From contig CAVIHU010000001.1 of the NCBI GenBank assembly GCA_963642705.1, positions 237,781-301,780 on the forward strand: DNA of 64,000 nucleotides. Reading direction: 5' to 3'. Made by a program: the position numbers and the translations under genes. The notes beneath the pieces are model-generated. The model saw only the letters and a list, made by a program, of their open reading frames with translations, had not been told where the DNA came from and searched no databases. This DNA comes from UBA11524 sp963642705. GTDB taxonomy: Bacteria; Bacillota; Clostridia; Christensenellales; Aristaeellaceae. Below, in pieces: positions 1-7,544 of this stretch (position 1 is its first letter; each line of letters starts with the position of its first letter).

Positions 1-38
1 CCCTCGAACGAGGCAGCCTGATTGACATAATAAATCAT
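1..38 (-). CDS. 5' end of a leftward gene cut by the window edge
   Basis: An ATG at position 38 on the minus strand follows a strong ribosome binding site (AAGGAGG, six bases upstream) and opens a frame beginning MIYYVNQAASFEG that runs off the window. Thirteen residues are too few to assign a function. Starts of the type 'YYVNQ.A..' occur in right-handed parallel beta-helix (pectate-lyase-like) proteins, so that is one weak guess. A promoter with TATAAT lies 40-70 bases upstream. Confidence 0.55.
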   Translation of the reverse strand, partial: MIYYVNQAASFE

Positions 39-56
39 ACTTTTCCTCCTTATTCA

Positions 57-108
57 GACAGTTTACTGTCCATGTGCCCATTATACATAGCAACGACCAT
101 GTTGTCTA
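57..108 (-). promoter_or_regulatory. Promoter and inverted repeat for the partial leftward gene
   Basis: Read on the minus strand, TAGACA (103-108) is followed after 17 bases by TATAAT (80-85), a near-consensus sigma-A promoter. Just downstream, between the likely transcription start and the ribosome binding site, GACAGT and ACTGTC form an inverted repeat separated by TT (57-70). It could be an operator or a small 5' UTR hairpin. Confidence 0.6.
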
Positions 109-130
109 CAGGAATCATTTGGCTGAACTG

Positions 131-159
131 TTGAAAGATTTCAATTCGTGTGATATACT
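131..159 (+). promoter_or_regulatory. Promoter for the tandem DHH phosphoesterase genes
   Basis: TTGAAA (131-136), a 17-base spacer and TATACT (154-159) form a good sigma-A promoter about 60 bases upstream of the first DHH gene. It is divergent from the promoter at 80-108. Confidence 0.6.
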
Positions 160-217
160 GATTCTGTAATGGTAAGTATCTCTGCGCCGCAGATACGGCA
201 AAGAAAGCAGGTTGTTC

Positions 218-1186
218 ATGTTCGAGGAAATTCTGAATGCCATTAAGCGCAGGCAGATTATCATTCTCCACCGCCACAGCAATCCGGACGGCGATGCGCT
301 TGGAAGCCAGATTGGTCTGAAGCATCTGATTCAGGAGAATTATCCGAACAAAACTGTGTGGATGGTCGGCGATGGTGCTGGACGCTACGATTTTATGGCT
401 GATTCTGAGATGGACATTGTTCCGGATGATGCATATAGGGATGCACTTGCCATCGTGCTGGACACGTCCGCAGCATCACTTATCAGCGACAAGCGATACG
501 AAACGGCAGCGGAAACGGCACGCATTGACCATCACATTTTTCTTTGCAAACTAACAGAATGGGAAGCTGTTGATTCTTCCTATGAGAGCTGCTGCGGGCT
601 TGTAACGCAAATGGCGCTGGAATGCGGCTGGCGAATGAACACGGCCGCTGCCACTGCATTGTACACTGGTATGGTGACGGACTCCGGACGATTTCGCTAT
701 GACTCAACGACGGCGAGGACGTTCCGCCTGGCATCTGTCTTGCTCGAGCAGTCGGTTGATATAAATGCTATTTACCGCGAACTGTATGCTGTTGATTACG
801 CCTATGCTCTCGTTCGTGCGAAGTTCATGTTGCATGTGTGCTTCACAGCAAGCGGCGTAGCTTATGTGTACTCCACTCTTGACGACAAGCGAGATTATGG
901 GGTAGATGACTTCACGCTCTCGCGCGGCATGGTGAATTGTATGGCAGATTTGCGAGGCGTTGATATCTGGGTGAATTTTACGGAGTGCGAAGCGGGCGTG
1001 CTTTGCGAAATTCGTTCCAGCCGGTTGAATATCAACCCGATTGCTGTTAAATACAGTGGCGGCGGTCATGCGAAGGCAAGCGGCGCAATGCTGAAATCGC
1101 GTGAGGATGCCATGCGCATGCTCAAGGATTTCGATAACCTGATAGAGGAGAATAGGAAGAATGGACATTCAGCATCAGATTCTTGA
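218..1186 (+). CDS. DHH/DHHA1-family phosphoesterase (NrnA-like), first of two
   Basis: This 322-residue protein belongs to the DHH superfamily of Mn2+-dependent phosphoesterases, whose NrnA members degrade nanoRNA and pAp. Visible motifs are HSNPDGDALGS near residue 20 (motif I), LDTSA near 85 (motif II), IDHH near 105 (the family-naming motif III), TGMVTDSGRFRYD near 150 and the C-terminal DHHA1 signature GGGHAKASGA near 280. Length matches NrnA proteins (about 310-330). I chose the ATG at 218 because GCAGG lies six bases upstream; a TTG at 212 is too close to that site. The gene overlaps the next DHH gene by 26 bases, so the two are translationally linked. The family is clear; the substrate (nanoRNA, pAp, linear pApA from c-di-AMP) cannot be read from sequence. 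Confidence 0.9.
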   Translation: MFEEILNAIKRRQIIILHRHSNPDGDALGSQIGLKHLIQENYPNKTVWMVGDGAGRYDFMADSEMDIVPDDAYRDALAIVLDTSAASLISDKRYETAAETARIDHHIFLCKLTEWEAVDSSYESCCGLVTQMALECGWRMNTAAATALYTGMVTDSGRFRYDSTTARTFRLASVLLEQSVDINAIYRELYAVDYAYALVRAKFMLHVCFTASGVAYVYSTLDDKRDYGVDDFTLSRGMVNCMADLRGVDIWVNFTECEAGVLCEIRSSRLNINPIAVKYSGGGHAKASGAMLKSREDAMRMLKDFDNLIEENRKNGHSASDS

Positions 1187-2129
1187 AAAAATCAAATCGT
1201 ATGATACGATTATGCTTTTCCGCCACACTCGGATTGACGGCGACTGTGTTGGTGCTACGAAAGGCATGAAGGAACTTATCAAGCATAATTTCCCCCAAAA
1301 AACAGTGCTGATTGTTGATGACGAGCATTCCGATTATCTTGCTTTCCTGGGCGAGGATGACCAACCGGTTTCAGATGAGATCTACCGGCAGTCGCTCGGC
1401 ATTGTACTGGATGTATCTGTACCGGATCGTGTATCGAATCAACGTTATACGATCTGCAAGGAGCTTATTAAGATTGATCACCACATCAACGTTGCGCCGT
1501 ATGGTGACATTATGTGGGTCGAGGAAAAACGCTCATCCGCATGCGAAATGGTCGCGCTGTTTGCTGAACGCTGCGCAATGGAAATTACAAAAGAAGCTGC
1601 CACCTACCTGTATACAGGCATGGTGACAGATTCCGGACGTTTCCGCTTTGCGACCATTTCCGGTGAAACCATGCGCCTGGCTGGTATGCTGCTGGATCAT
1701 GGCATTGACACGGAAGGACTTTACGCCAACCTCTACACGGTCGAGCTTGAATCGCTGCGGTTCAAGGCATATGTATTTGATCACATGCGAACGACCGAAA
1801 ACGGGGTCGTTTACATCACGGTCGACAGCGAAACACAGAAACAGTTCGGCCTGACCTATGAGCAGGCGAGCAATGCTATATCCTATCTGGAAGGCATCCG
1901 CGGCTATCTCTGCTGGGTGGCATTCATTGATGCACTAGATGGTACGACGCGTGTCCGCATCCGTTCACGGTTCGTCACCATCAATCACGTTGCCGAAAAG
2001 CACCATGGCGGCGGACATGCCTGCGCTTCCGGCGCTACAGTCTATTCTGCCGAGGAAGCTGTCCAGCTCATAGCGGACACGGACGAAACCGTTCGACTGT
2101 ACAAATCAACGCATGAAGGATGGATGTAA
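1161..2129 (+). CDS. DHH/DHHA1-family phosphoesterase (NrnA-like), second of two
   Basis: This 322-residue protein is a paralogue of the gene just upstream, of the same length and with the same order of motifs: HTRIDGDCVGA near residue 20, LDVSV, IDHH near 110, TGMVTDSGRFRF near 155 and GGGHACASGA near 285. All metal ligands of motifs I-III appear to be present, so both copies should be active. The start at 1161 has GAGGAG/AGGA upstream and lies inside the 3' end of the first gene. The two sequences have diverged considerably, which argues for an old duplication and possible split substrate range, or a hetero-oligomer. One copy could clear pApA made from c-di-AMP, whose cyclase is encoded at 6.1-6.9 kb; that link is inference from proximity only. 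Confidence 0.9.
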   Translation: MDIQHQILEKIKSYDTIMLFRHTRIDGDCVGATKGMKELIKHNFPQKTVLIVDDEHSDYLAFLGEDDQPVSDEIYRQSLGIVLDVSVPDRVSNQRYTICKELIKIDHHINVAPYGDIMWVEEKRSSACEMVALFAERCAMEITKEAATYLYTGMVTDSGRFRFATISGETMRLAGMLLDHGIDTEGLYANLYTVELESLRFKAYVFDHMRTTENGVVYITVDSETQKQFGLTYEQASNAISYLEGIRGYLCWVAFIDALDGTTRVRIRSRFVTINHVAEKHHGGGHACASGATVYSAEEAVQLIADTDETVRLYKSTHEGWM

Positions 2130-2137
2130 AGAAATAA

Positions 2138-2361
2138 TTAGAGCAATACTGCACCAATGAGGTGGCGCAATGAACAGTGAATTTGTGCCAGATACGATTC
2201 CAGAAATCGAAGGTTTACTGAGTGTAAATCGAGATTTCTCCAAGAAGCAGTTTGGAAACCTGAAAGGGTTTCCAAGTCTGCCAAAGGGCAGACCAGCGAC
2301 CGCCTCAGATGGCACAAAAGCACATTCGGCTGCGCCGACGAATTGTACGGTATTTCCTTAG
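2138..2361 (+). other. Hairpin-rich spacer with a doubtful 63-codon ORF
   Basis: The spacer after the second DHH gene contains consecutive perfect inverted repeats: TTGGAAACC/GGTTTCCAA (2252-2275, six-base loop), GTCTGCC/GGCAGAC (2276-2293, four-base loop) and TCGGC/GCCGA near 2326-2338, plus CACC/GGTG near 2153-2164. A 63-codon ORF starts at 2170 (GAGGTGG upstream), but its composition is not protein-like and I recognise no domain. The stacked hairpins fit a structured 3' UTR or small RNA better than a gene. Confidence 0.4.
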
Positions 2362-2397
2362 AGCACCGCTTCGTAAATAGAGGCGGTGCTTATTTTA
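2362..2397 (+). terminator. Intrinsic terminator after the DHH genes
   Basis: AGCACCGC (2362-2369) pairs perfectly with GCGGTGCT (2383-2390) and is followed by TATTTTAT. The U-rich tail lies on the plus-strand side, so it ends the rightward transcript. It abuts the 3' end of the leftward dCMP deaminase gene. Confidence 0.75.
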
Positions 2398-2868
2398 TAG
2401 GTTGATTTTGGGGGCTGCTTCCGGGTCAAAACGCTCGAGCTGCACCTTCGCTTCATCGAAGATCTCCAGCGAAAAAGTGTCAGGATAGCCCTCCTGATAA
2501 ACTACACGGCGGATGCCGGCGTTGATAATCATCTTCGCACAGACGCTGCACGGCTGATGTGTGCAGTAAAGTGTCGCACCATCAATCGATACGCCGAGCT
2601 TAGCTGCCTGAATGATAGCATTCTGCTCCGCATGAATGGCATAGCACAGTTCTGCGCGCGTGCCGGATGCGATGCCGAGCCGGTCACGCATGCATTCGCC
2701 ACGCTCGCGGCAGGTCTTGAGGCCGGCAGGAGCGCCGTTGTAACCGGTTGTCATGATGCGTTTATCCTTTACAATGACGCAGCCGATGCTCCGTCCCGGG
2801 CGGTAGCAGCTTGTCCAGCCTGCAATGACGTGCGCCATTTCCATGAATCTGCTGTCCCATTTATCCAT
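2395..2868 (-). CDS. dCMP deaminase (ComEB-like)
   Basis: A 157-residue zinc-dependent cytidine/deoxycytidylate deaminase that converts dCMP to dUMP, feeding thymidylate synthesis. The zinc and catalytic motif HAEQNAI (with the proton-shuttling Glu) near residue 78 and PCSVCAK near 103 are intact, as is TGYNGAPAG near 42, typical of the dCMP deaminase branch. I start at the MDKW methionine (2868) because AAGGAG lies nine bases upstream; an in-frame ATG seven codons earlier lacks a site. It is the last gene of the leftward cdaA operon, 27 bases after the methyltransferase. Confidence 0.92.
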   Translation of the reverse strand: MDKWDSRFMEMAHVIAGWTSCYRPGRSIGCVIVKDKRIMTTGYNGAPAGLKTCRERGECMRDRLGIASGTRAELCYAIHAEQNAIIQAAKLGVSIDGATLYCTHQPCSVCAKMIINAGIRRVVYQEGYPDTFSLEIFDEAKVQLERFDPEAAPKINL

Positions 2869-2895
2869 TTTGCAAATCTCCTTTTGCATAAAGTC

Positions 2896-4224
2896 TTATC
2901 GTGCTGGTCTGCGCAGTCCCTTTGGGTAATGATTTTTCATCATGCCTTCAGATAACTTTCCCCAACCGAGCGCGATGCCGTCATAGCATGCCAACGCCCA
3001 GCCCTTGCCGTCTGCCGGAATTGTCTCGCCGCGTTGATACGCTTGCGCTTTCTCTTTTGTTAAGGCGATTTTTGAGCAATCCGGCGGAAATATACTCATT
3101 GCCCATGCATGATCAGGCGTGAAAATCCCCTTCTGTACACTGCCGAGTGTGAGACCGCAACGTGCAATGCGGATACCGGTGCAATCAGGCATGTCGGGTA
3201 AAAAGCAAAGCTTCTCCGCCTCGTCCTTTTGATTTCGTTGCCTGATTTCACTCGTCCATGCGATATTCGCTTCCTGCTCCGGACAGAAATCATGCAGCAG
3301 TTTCATCGCTTCCCTCGATGGATGCTGCATACCAACTGCAACAGGCCAAATGCGTTCCGCAGAACCTTTCTTGTGCAGCAATGCAACAAAATGACCTTCT
3401 CCCTTCAATTGATGCGGATAGCACGTCTTCATTCCTTCCGGCGCATCGATACCTGGCAGAGAGAACGGCACCAGTTCAAACTCCGGATGACCTGCAAGGA
3501 ATGCAACGATTGTGTTTTCGTTTTCCGTGCAATTCATGGTGCAGGTAGAATAGACCAACCTGCCACCGGCACGAAGCATGACAGACGCTTGATGCAGGAT
3601 ATCTGCCTGTCGCCTGGCGCAGCGCGCCGGACTGTCAGATGTCCACTCATTACGTGTTTCGGGATGACGGCGGAACATACCTTCCCCTGAGCATGGTGCA
3701 TCGACCTGAATGGCATCGAATGCTTCTGGCCATCGAGATGCCAGATGTTCCGGGAATGCACTGACAACCAGAGCATTGGGGATGCCCATGCGTTCGATAT
3801 TCTGAGCGAGGATTTTGGCTCGCTCCCAAATCGGCTCATTGCAGACGATTATCCCCTGCCCACGCATCCGAAGTCCGCTTTGTGTCGCCTTGCCGCCTGG
3901 TGCAGCACACAGGTCAAGGATGTGTTCGCCGGGCTTCGCGTTCAACACAGCAGCAGGAATCATCGCACTCGGTTCCTGAATGTACCATGCACCTGCATCA
4001 TGGAGAACCTCAGTGCCTGCTGTTGATTCAGTTGATAGGTAGAAGCCATTTTCTTCCCATGGTATTTTTTCCAGACATTCTTCCGGCAAGATGGAAGCTT
4101 TTTTGTAGGGATTCATACGGATCCCACGGCAGTACGGTTCCTCGTAGGTATGCAAAAAGGCGGCCATTTCGCCTTTCAGCTGAGCCGCCATTTGAGATAC
4201 AAATGCCTGCGGAAGCTCGGTCAT
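2896..4224 (-). CDS. RsmF/NOL1-NOP2-Sun family RNA m5C methyltransferase
   Basis: A 442-residue S-adenosylmethionine-dependent RNA cytosine-C5 methyltransferase. The SAM-binding motif LDLCAAPGGKATQ is near residue 105, the catalytic motif IV Cys in VDAPCSGEGMFR near 175 and the motif VI Cys in YSTCTMN near 225. The C-terminal 150 residues fit the RsmF C-terminal and PUA-like RNA-binding domains, and the length fits the YebU/RsmF branch rather than RsmB. The likely target is 16S rRNA, but the exact cytosine cannot be inferred. The start at 4224 has GGGAGGA upstream and overlaps the preceding membrane-protein gene by four bases (ATGA), showing tight coupling. Confidence 0.9.
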   Translation of the reverse strand: MTELPQAFVSQMAAQLKGEMAAFLHTYEEPYCRGIRMNPYKKASILPEECLEKIPWEENGFYLSTESTAGTEVLHDAGAWYIQEPSAMIPAAVLNAKPGEHILDLCAAPGGKATQSGLRMRGQGIIVCNEPIWERAKILAQNIERMGIPNALVVSAFPEHLASRWPEAFDAIQVDAPCSGEGMFRRHPETRNEWTSDSPARCARRQADILHQASVMLRAGGRLVYSTCTMNCTENENTIVAFLAGHPEFELVPFSLPGIDAPEGMKTCYPHQLKGEGHFVALLHKKGSAERIWPVAVGMQHPSREAMKLLHDFCPEQEANIAWTSEIRQRNQKDEAEKLCFLPDMPDCTGIRIARCGLTLGSVQKGIFTPDHAWAMSIFPPDCSKIALTKEKAQAYQRGETIPADGKGWALACYDGIALGWGKLSEGMMKNHYPKGLRRPAR

Positions 4225-4706
4225 TGCTGTCCTCCCGTCGGTTTGTTATCCTCCTCGATATGCAGCGGCGGCGCATAGTCGATGTCGGGATCCATAAATC
4301 GCTTTCTCGCTGGAATCACACGCTTTCTGCGCTGCACGGCATTATTCTTCCTTTCCTGCTTCGGTTTGATCTTGCGAATTTGCTCGATCGGCATTTCTTC
4401 TTCAACAGTCGTACCGTCAGCATAAATCAATCGGCGCTTATTTGTTGTTGGGCGAACCTTCTTCGGCAGGAGCCCTGTCAGCCGGCATCTCCAAGCGCGG
4501 TACGGCTGCCAGCGTAAAAGGTAAATGACAAAATCCGTTGCAATTCCGAAAATCGAAAGGAGGATGACGAGCGGCAACCAGTTCTTGACTATCCAGCCGA
4601 TGAGGCCGCCATTGCTGTCGCTGATGATCAGATTCCACAGCCATTGTGCTGTGCCCTTGAGCCAGCCGAGCAATAGCGTAAACAATGCACCGACAACGCT
4701 GCCCAT
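4221..4706 (-). CDS. Small membrane protein of unknown function in the cdaA operon
   Basis: I do not recognise this 161-residue protein. The first 75 residues contain two hydrophobic stretches (roughly residues 5-28 and 43-65), predicted to be membrane helices. The rest is highly charged and basic, rich in Lys, Arg and Pro, and ends in an acidic and Gly/Gln-rich tail, so a cytosolic tail is likely. I start at 4706, where GAGGAGG sits six bases upstream; the ATG two codons earlier touches that site. It lies between cdaR (18-base gap) and the methyltransferase (four-base overlap), so it is co-transcribed with the c-di-AMP genes. A role near the cyclase complex or in cell envelope function is speculation. 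Confidence 0.75.
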   Translation of the reverse strand: MGSVVGALFTLLLGWLKGTAQWLWNLIISDSNGGLIGWIVKNWLPLVILLSIFGIATDFVIYLLRWQPYRAWRCRLTGLLPKKVRPTTNKRRLIYADGTTVEEEMPIEQIRKIKPKQERKNNAVQRRKRVIPARKRFMDPDIDYAPPLHIEEDNKPTGGQQ

Positions 4707-4724
4707 TGTCATCCTCCTCTCATT

Positions 4725-6068
4725 TTAATTCTCTAATGTAATTGTCACGCTGACCGTGCTCGGAACGACCTCAACCTCAACATCTACGTCCTCGTCGGCA
4801 TCTGTTCGGCACAGGACAGGCAGTGTGTACGTACCTGGCGCCAGACCGGATGCGTCACAGACAAGCTGAATGTCTCTGCTCTGCAGGTTGTTCAACCACG
4901 TTGCAGGACCTGTTAACATCACCGAGGCGTTAACGCGGCTCATAGAGGCGTTGCAACCAGCTTCAAGCCCTTCCACCTGAATCGGTAGATTCGTGAAGCT
5001 CTTGGAACGGATGACCGGACCGATTTCAACGACTACATTCACGTAGGTTGCGCTGACATATGCCAGCTCAGAAACAGTATTCAGCCTGACACGCTGCGCA
5101 ACTGATTCCGACAGACCGCTTACATCAATCGTAGCATCTGTATACAGAGCATCGAGTTCCTTGAGCACGCTTGCAGAGCCCGCTACGGTAATGTTGTTTG
5201 GTGTGATCGTTATGCTTTTGACCTCATAGCCGTCTGCCGGTTCACCCTGTACAAGCCCGGTTTGCGAGAGCGAAAGTGTCTTCATGGCGTAAACCGTCTG
5301 CTCGACAATTACACTGTCTAACAGGACGGATTCGCTTGTCACCTCAATCAGTTCGCTCTCAATCTCGTTGTTGTTCTCATCGAGCAGCGAGTAATTCAGC
5401 GCCTTGCGGATGGTTCCTTCATGCTGCGGCAGGTTTCCCAATTCCATGACGACCTCGGCACGCACAATCTTTTCCACGAGCGATTTCGGACCGCTGATCG
5501 TCACCATCGGCGGGTCGAGCGTTATGGAACCGGCGTAATAGCCTTCCGGTGCGGTGCCGACTGTCTGTACGGATACGGGAATACGGAAGCGCGTAATGTA
5601 TTCTTCTACTTGAATCGTCACTGAAGATGGTGTAATAGACGAAACAGAGCCGTAGGTGCTGGAATTCGTTGACATGATACGGATTGCCTGTTCTCCAGCA
5701 GAAGTAATTTTGGAAAGGTCTACACGTACATTGTAGTTCGTGTCCTTTACGTTTGCATATTGCCCCTGCGGTACGTCAGCAGTCAGCGAAACAGAGCCGA
5801 GCAACTCTGTCAAGTTGCTCGTCACAATAAAACCATTGCGTTTAACGGATTCTTGCCCTGTTACGGTGACGCTGACATTTGAAAAGTGCTTTTCACGTGT
5901 CAGCGTTGGATCCTGCGTAATCAGACCTCCCCAGAGAATAACGGCAAGCACAATTGCGATCAGCTTTGTCTGCCAGTTATGCAAAAAAAAGGTCTTTAAT
6001 CCGTTCAGCAGCATTGACAGCCGAGGGTCACGTTTTTTCTGTGGCTTGGAAGAAGGCGTTTGCGTCAC
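4725..6068 (-). CDS. cdaR: CdaR/YbbR-domain regulator of diadenylate cyclase
   Basis: A 447-residue membrane-anchored protein with one N-terminal transmembrane helix (about residues 36-52, LIAIVLAVILWGG) followed by about four extracytoplasmic YbbR beta-domains. The repeats share the pattern of alternating strands with 'G...V.ITPNNITVAG'-like blocks. CdaR binds CdaA in the membrane and tunes c-di-AMP synthesis; cdaA-cdaR order is a hallmark of Bacillota. The start overlaps the cdaA stop by four bases. The usual third gene, glmM, is not next; a small membrane protein and an RNA methyltransferase occupy that place. Confidence 0.93.
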   Translation of the reverse strand: MTQTPSSKPQKKRDPRLSMLLNGLKTFFLHNWQTKLIAIVLAVILWGGLITQDPTLTREKHFSNVSVTVTGQESVKRNGFIVTSNLTELLGSVSLTADVPQGQYANVKDTNYNVRVDLSKITSAGEQAIRIMSTNSSTYGSVSSITPSSVTIQVEEYITRFRIPVSVQTVGTAPEGYYAGSITLDPPMVTISGPKSLVEKIVRAEVVMELGNLPQHEGTIRKALNYSLLDENNNEIESELIEVTSESVLLDSVIVEQTVYAMKTLSLSQTGLVQGEPADGYEVKSITITPNNITVAGSASVLKELDALYTDATIDVSGLSESVAQRVRLNTVSELAYVSATYVNVVVEIGPVIRSKSFTNLPIQVEGLEAGCNASMSRVNASVMLTGPATWLNNLQSRDIQLVCDASGLAPGTYTLPVLCRTDADEDVDVEVEVVPSTVSVTITLEN

Positions 6069-6925
6069 TGTGCACCCTCCTTTTCCTTGTTGCGGCGGCG
6101 GAACAACGATAGAAACCGCTGATGCGGTTGGTGGACGTACATCCCTTCGAGGATTGTTCTGAGTGACTTTGCATCAAGATAGCGCGTCAATTTTCCGCCT
6201 TTTGCCATAGAAATAATGCCGGTTTCCTCAGACACAATCAGGACGATTGCGTCCGTTGTTTCAGATACGCCGATTGCGGCACGGTGGCGTGTGCCGAGGT
6301 CATGACTGATGCCGCTCGCCTCAGTCAACGTCAGGATGCATGCCGCACTCATGACACGCTCGCCGCGGATGACAACCGCACCGTCATGCAACGGAGTGTT
6401 CGGTTCAAAGATGTTTTCCAGAAGACCGGATGTGATGCGTGCATCAATGCCGATACCATTTTCGATAATATCCTGCAAACCTGTTTTCTGCTCAAACACG
6501 ATTAGTGCTCCGACATGACGGCGACTCAGGTTCTGCAAACAATGGATGATTTCGTCGATAATGCGGCTTGCCTCATCCTTATCGGTATCATGCCGCTTTG
6601 TTTCGATTCGTGCACCGCGTCCGATTTGCTCAAGCGCTTTGCGAAGCTCCGGCTGAAAGAGGATAACCAGCACCAAGGCGCCATTGTTCACGACGCTCAT
6701 CAGCAGCCAGTTCAGTGCAGTCAATCCGAACAGATCGCTGATCCAGACGACAATCAGCAGCATGGCCAGTCCTTTGAGCACAGCGCTGCCTCGCGTATCA
6801 CGTGTGAGCATCAGCAACTCGTAGATGATAACAGCGACGATCAGAATGTCAGCTACATCAGAAAGACTGGGACGATTGAGCACGTTCCAAATGAATGTTT
6901 CCAACGTCTGCAAGAATGCCGTCAC
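6065..6925 (-). CDS. cdaA: Diadenylate cyclase CdaA
   Basis: Membrane-bound diadenylate cyclase that condenses two ATP into c-di-AMP, the essential osmolyte and wall-homeostasis messenger of Bacillota. Three N-terminal membrane helices lie at about residues 12-32, 38-55 and 65-85, followed by the DAC (DisA_N) domain. Its signature DGAVVI (about residue 182) and GTRHRAAIG (about 213) supply the catalytic Asp-Gly-Ala and Arg-His-Arg elements. I use the GTG at 6925, which has AGGGGG upstream and gives 286 residues, the usual CdaA length. The ATG at 6988 would add 21 atypical residues and overlaps the promoter at 6977-7005. First gene of the leftward five-gene operon. Confidence 0.95.
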   Translation of the reverse strand: MTAFLQTLETFIWNVLNRPSLSDVADILIVAVIIYELLMLTRDTRGSAVLKGLAMLLIVVWISDLFGLTALNWLLMSVVNNGALVLVILFQPELRKALEQIGRGARIETKRHDTDKDEASRIIDEIIHCLQNLSRRHVGALIVFEQKTGLQDIIENGIGIDARITSGLLENIFEPNTPLHDGAVVIRGERVMSAACILTLTEASGISHDLGTRHRAAIGVSETTDAIVLIVSEETGIISMAKGGKLTRYLDAKSLRTILEGMYVHQPHQRFLSLFRRRNKEKEGAQ

Positions 6926-6976
6926 CCCGAGTCCCCCTTCCCTTGCAAGAGTCTTCACATTGATGTTTACTATTTT

Positions 6977-7005
6977 ATTATACATCAAAGCATGAGAAAT
7001 ATAAA
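6977..7005 (-). promoter_or_regulatory. Promoter of the cdaA operon
   Basis: On the minus strand TATAAT (6977-6982) lies 17 bases downstream of TTTATA (7000-7005). The -10 is perfect and the -35 matches four of six. This position also argues that translation of cdaA begins at 6925 rather than at the upstream ATG. Confidence 0.55.
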
Positions 7006-7052
7006 TGCTTTTTCACATTTTTTTCATCAAATCTTCCCGAAATGAACAGGCA

Positions 7053-7099
7053 AAGAAAAAGACGGGAAGAAAAGCCGTTACAGCCATCCTTCCCGTCTT
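7053..7099 (-). terminator. Intrinsic terminator after the tautomerase gene
   Basis: AAGACGGGAAG (7059-7069) and CTTCCCGTCTT (7089-7099) form an 11-base-pair stem. Read on the minus strand the stem is followed by TTTCTTTG, so it ends the leftward purine/tautomerase transcript before the cdaA promoter. Confidence 0.8.
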
Positions 7100-7109
7100 A
7101 TTTGCTTAA

Positions 7110-7454
7110 TCAGAGATTGCCGCCGTTCCAGCCCCAGAAGCCGATTTCCTCATAGGTCACATAAATGCGGTCGCTGTCGATGTCGAGCTCTTCGCGCAGA
7201 ATATCGGTCAATGCCTCTGTCAACGCGGCATAATCCTCTTCCATCGCGGAACCGCCGAATAGTTTCACTTGGCAGATGGCGCAAGGCGCATCCGTGCCCT
7301 TGAAGTACATAGCGGCGTTGTCACGGAAAGAAAGCATGAGCCAGCCTTCTGATTTGCCTGGAATTTTCTCGATCGCTTCCCCCATTCGTTCCTTGATCAC
7401 CTGTTCCTTGCGGCCGGGAATGGAGACATTGGAGGTCGTTTCTATGTAAGGCAT
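7110..7454 (-). CDS. MIF/phenylpyruvate tautomerase-family protein
   Basis: A 114-residue protein of the macrophage migration inhibitory factor branch of the tautomerase superfamily. Starting at the methionine at 7454 (AAAGGA upstream) it begins MPYIETTSN, so removal of Met exposes the Pro that acts as catalytic base in this superfamily. The conserved C-terminal WGWNG block is present. The length equals that of animal MIF. In-frame codons upstream of 7454 (start at 7481) would bury the catalytic Pro and are rejected. It lies 90 bases after purB and before a strong terminator, so it may be the last cistron of the purine transcript. The physiological substrate is unknown; bacterial MIF homologues usually have keto-enol tautomerase activity. 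Confidence 0.85.
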   Translation of the reverse strand: MPYIETTSNVSIPGRKEQVIKERMGEAIEKIPGKSEGWLMLSFRDNAAMYFKGTDAPCAICQVKLFGGSAMEEDYAALTEALTDILREELDIDSDRIYVTYEEIGFWGWNGGNL

Positions 7455-7544
7455 AACTGTTCCTTTCGCATTCAGCAGCACAATGCTGTTGTCGTCAATC
7501 CGCGCTGCACAGAATTATGCAGTGCAATCCGTTTCATTCGATGC

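Noticed and set aside
2170..2361. 63-codon ORF as a real gene
   Set aside because: It has a fair ribosome binding site, but the sequence is dominated by hairpins, has no protein-like composition and matches nothing I know. Kept only as part of a structured spacer.
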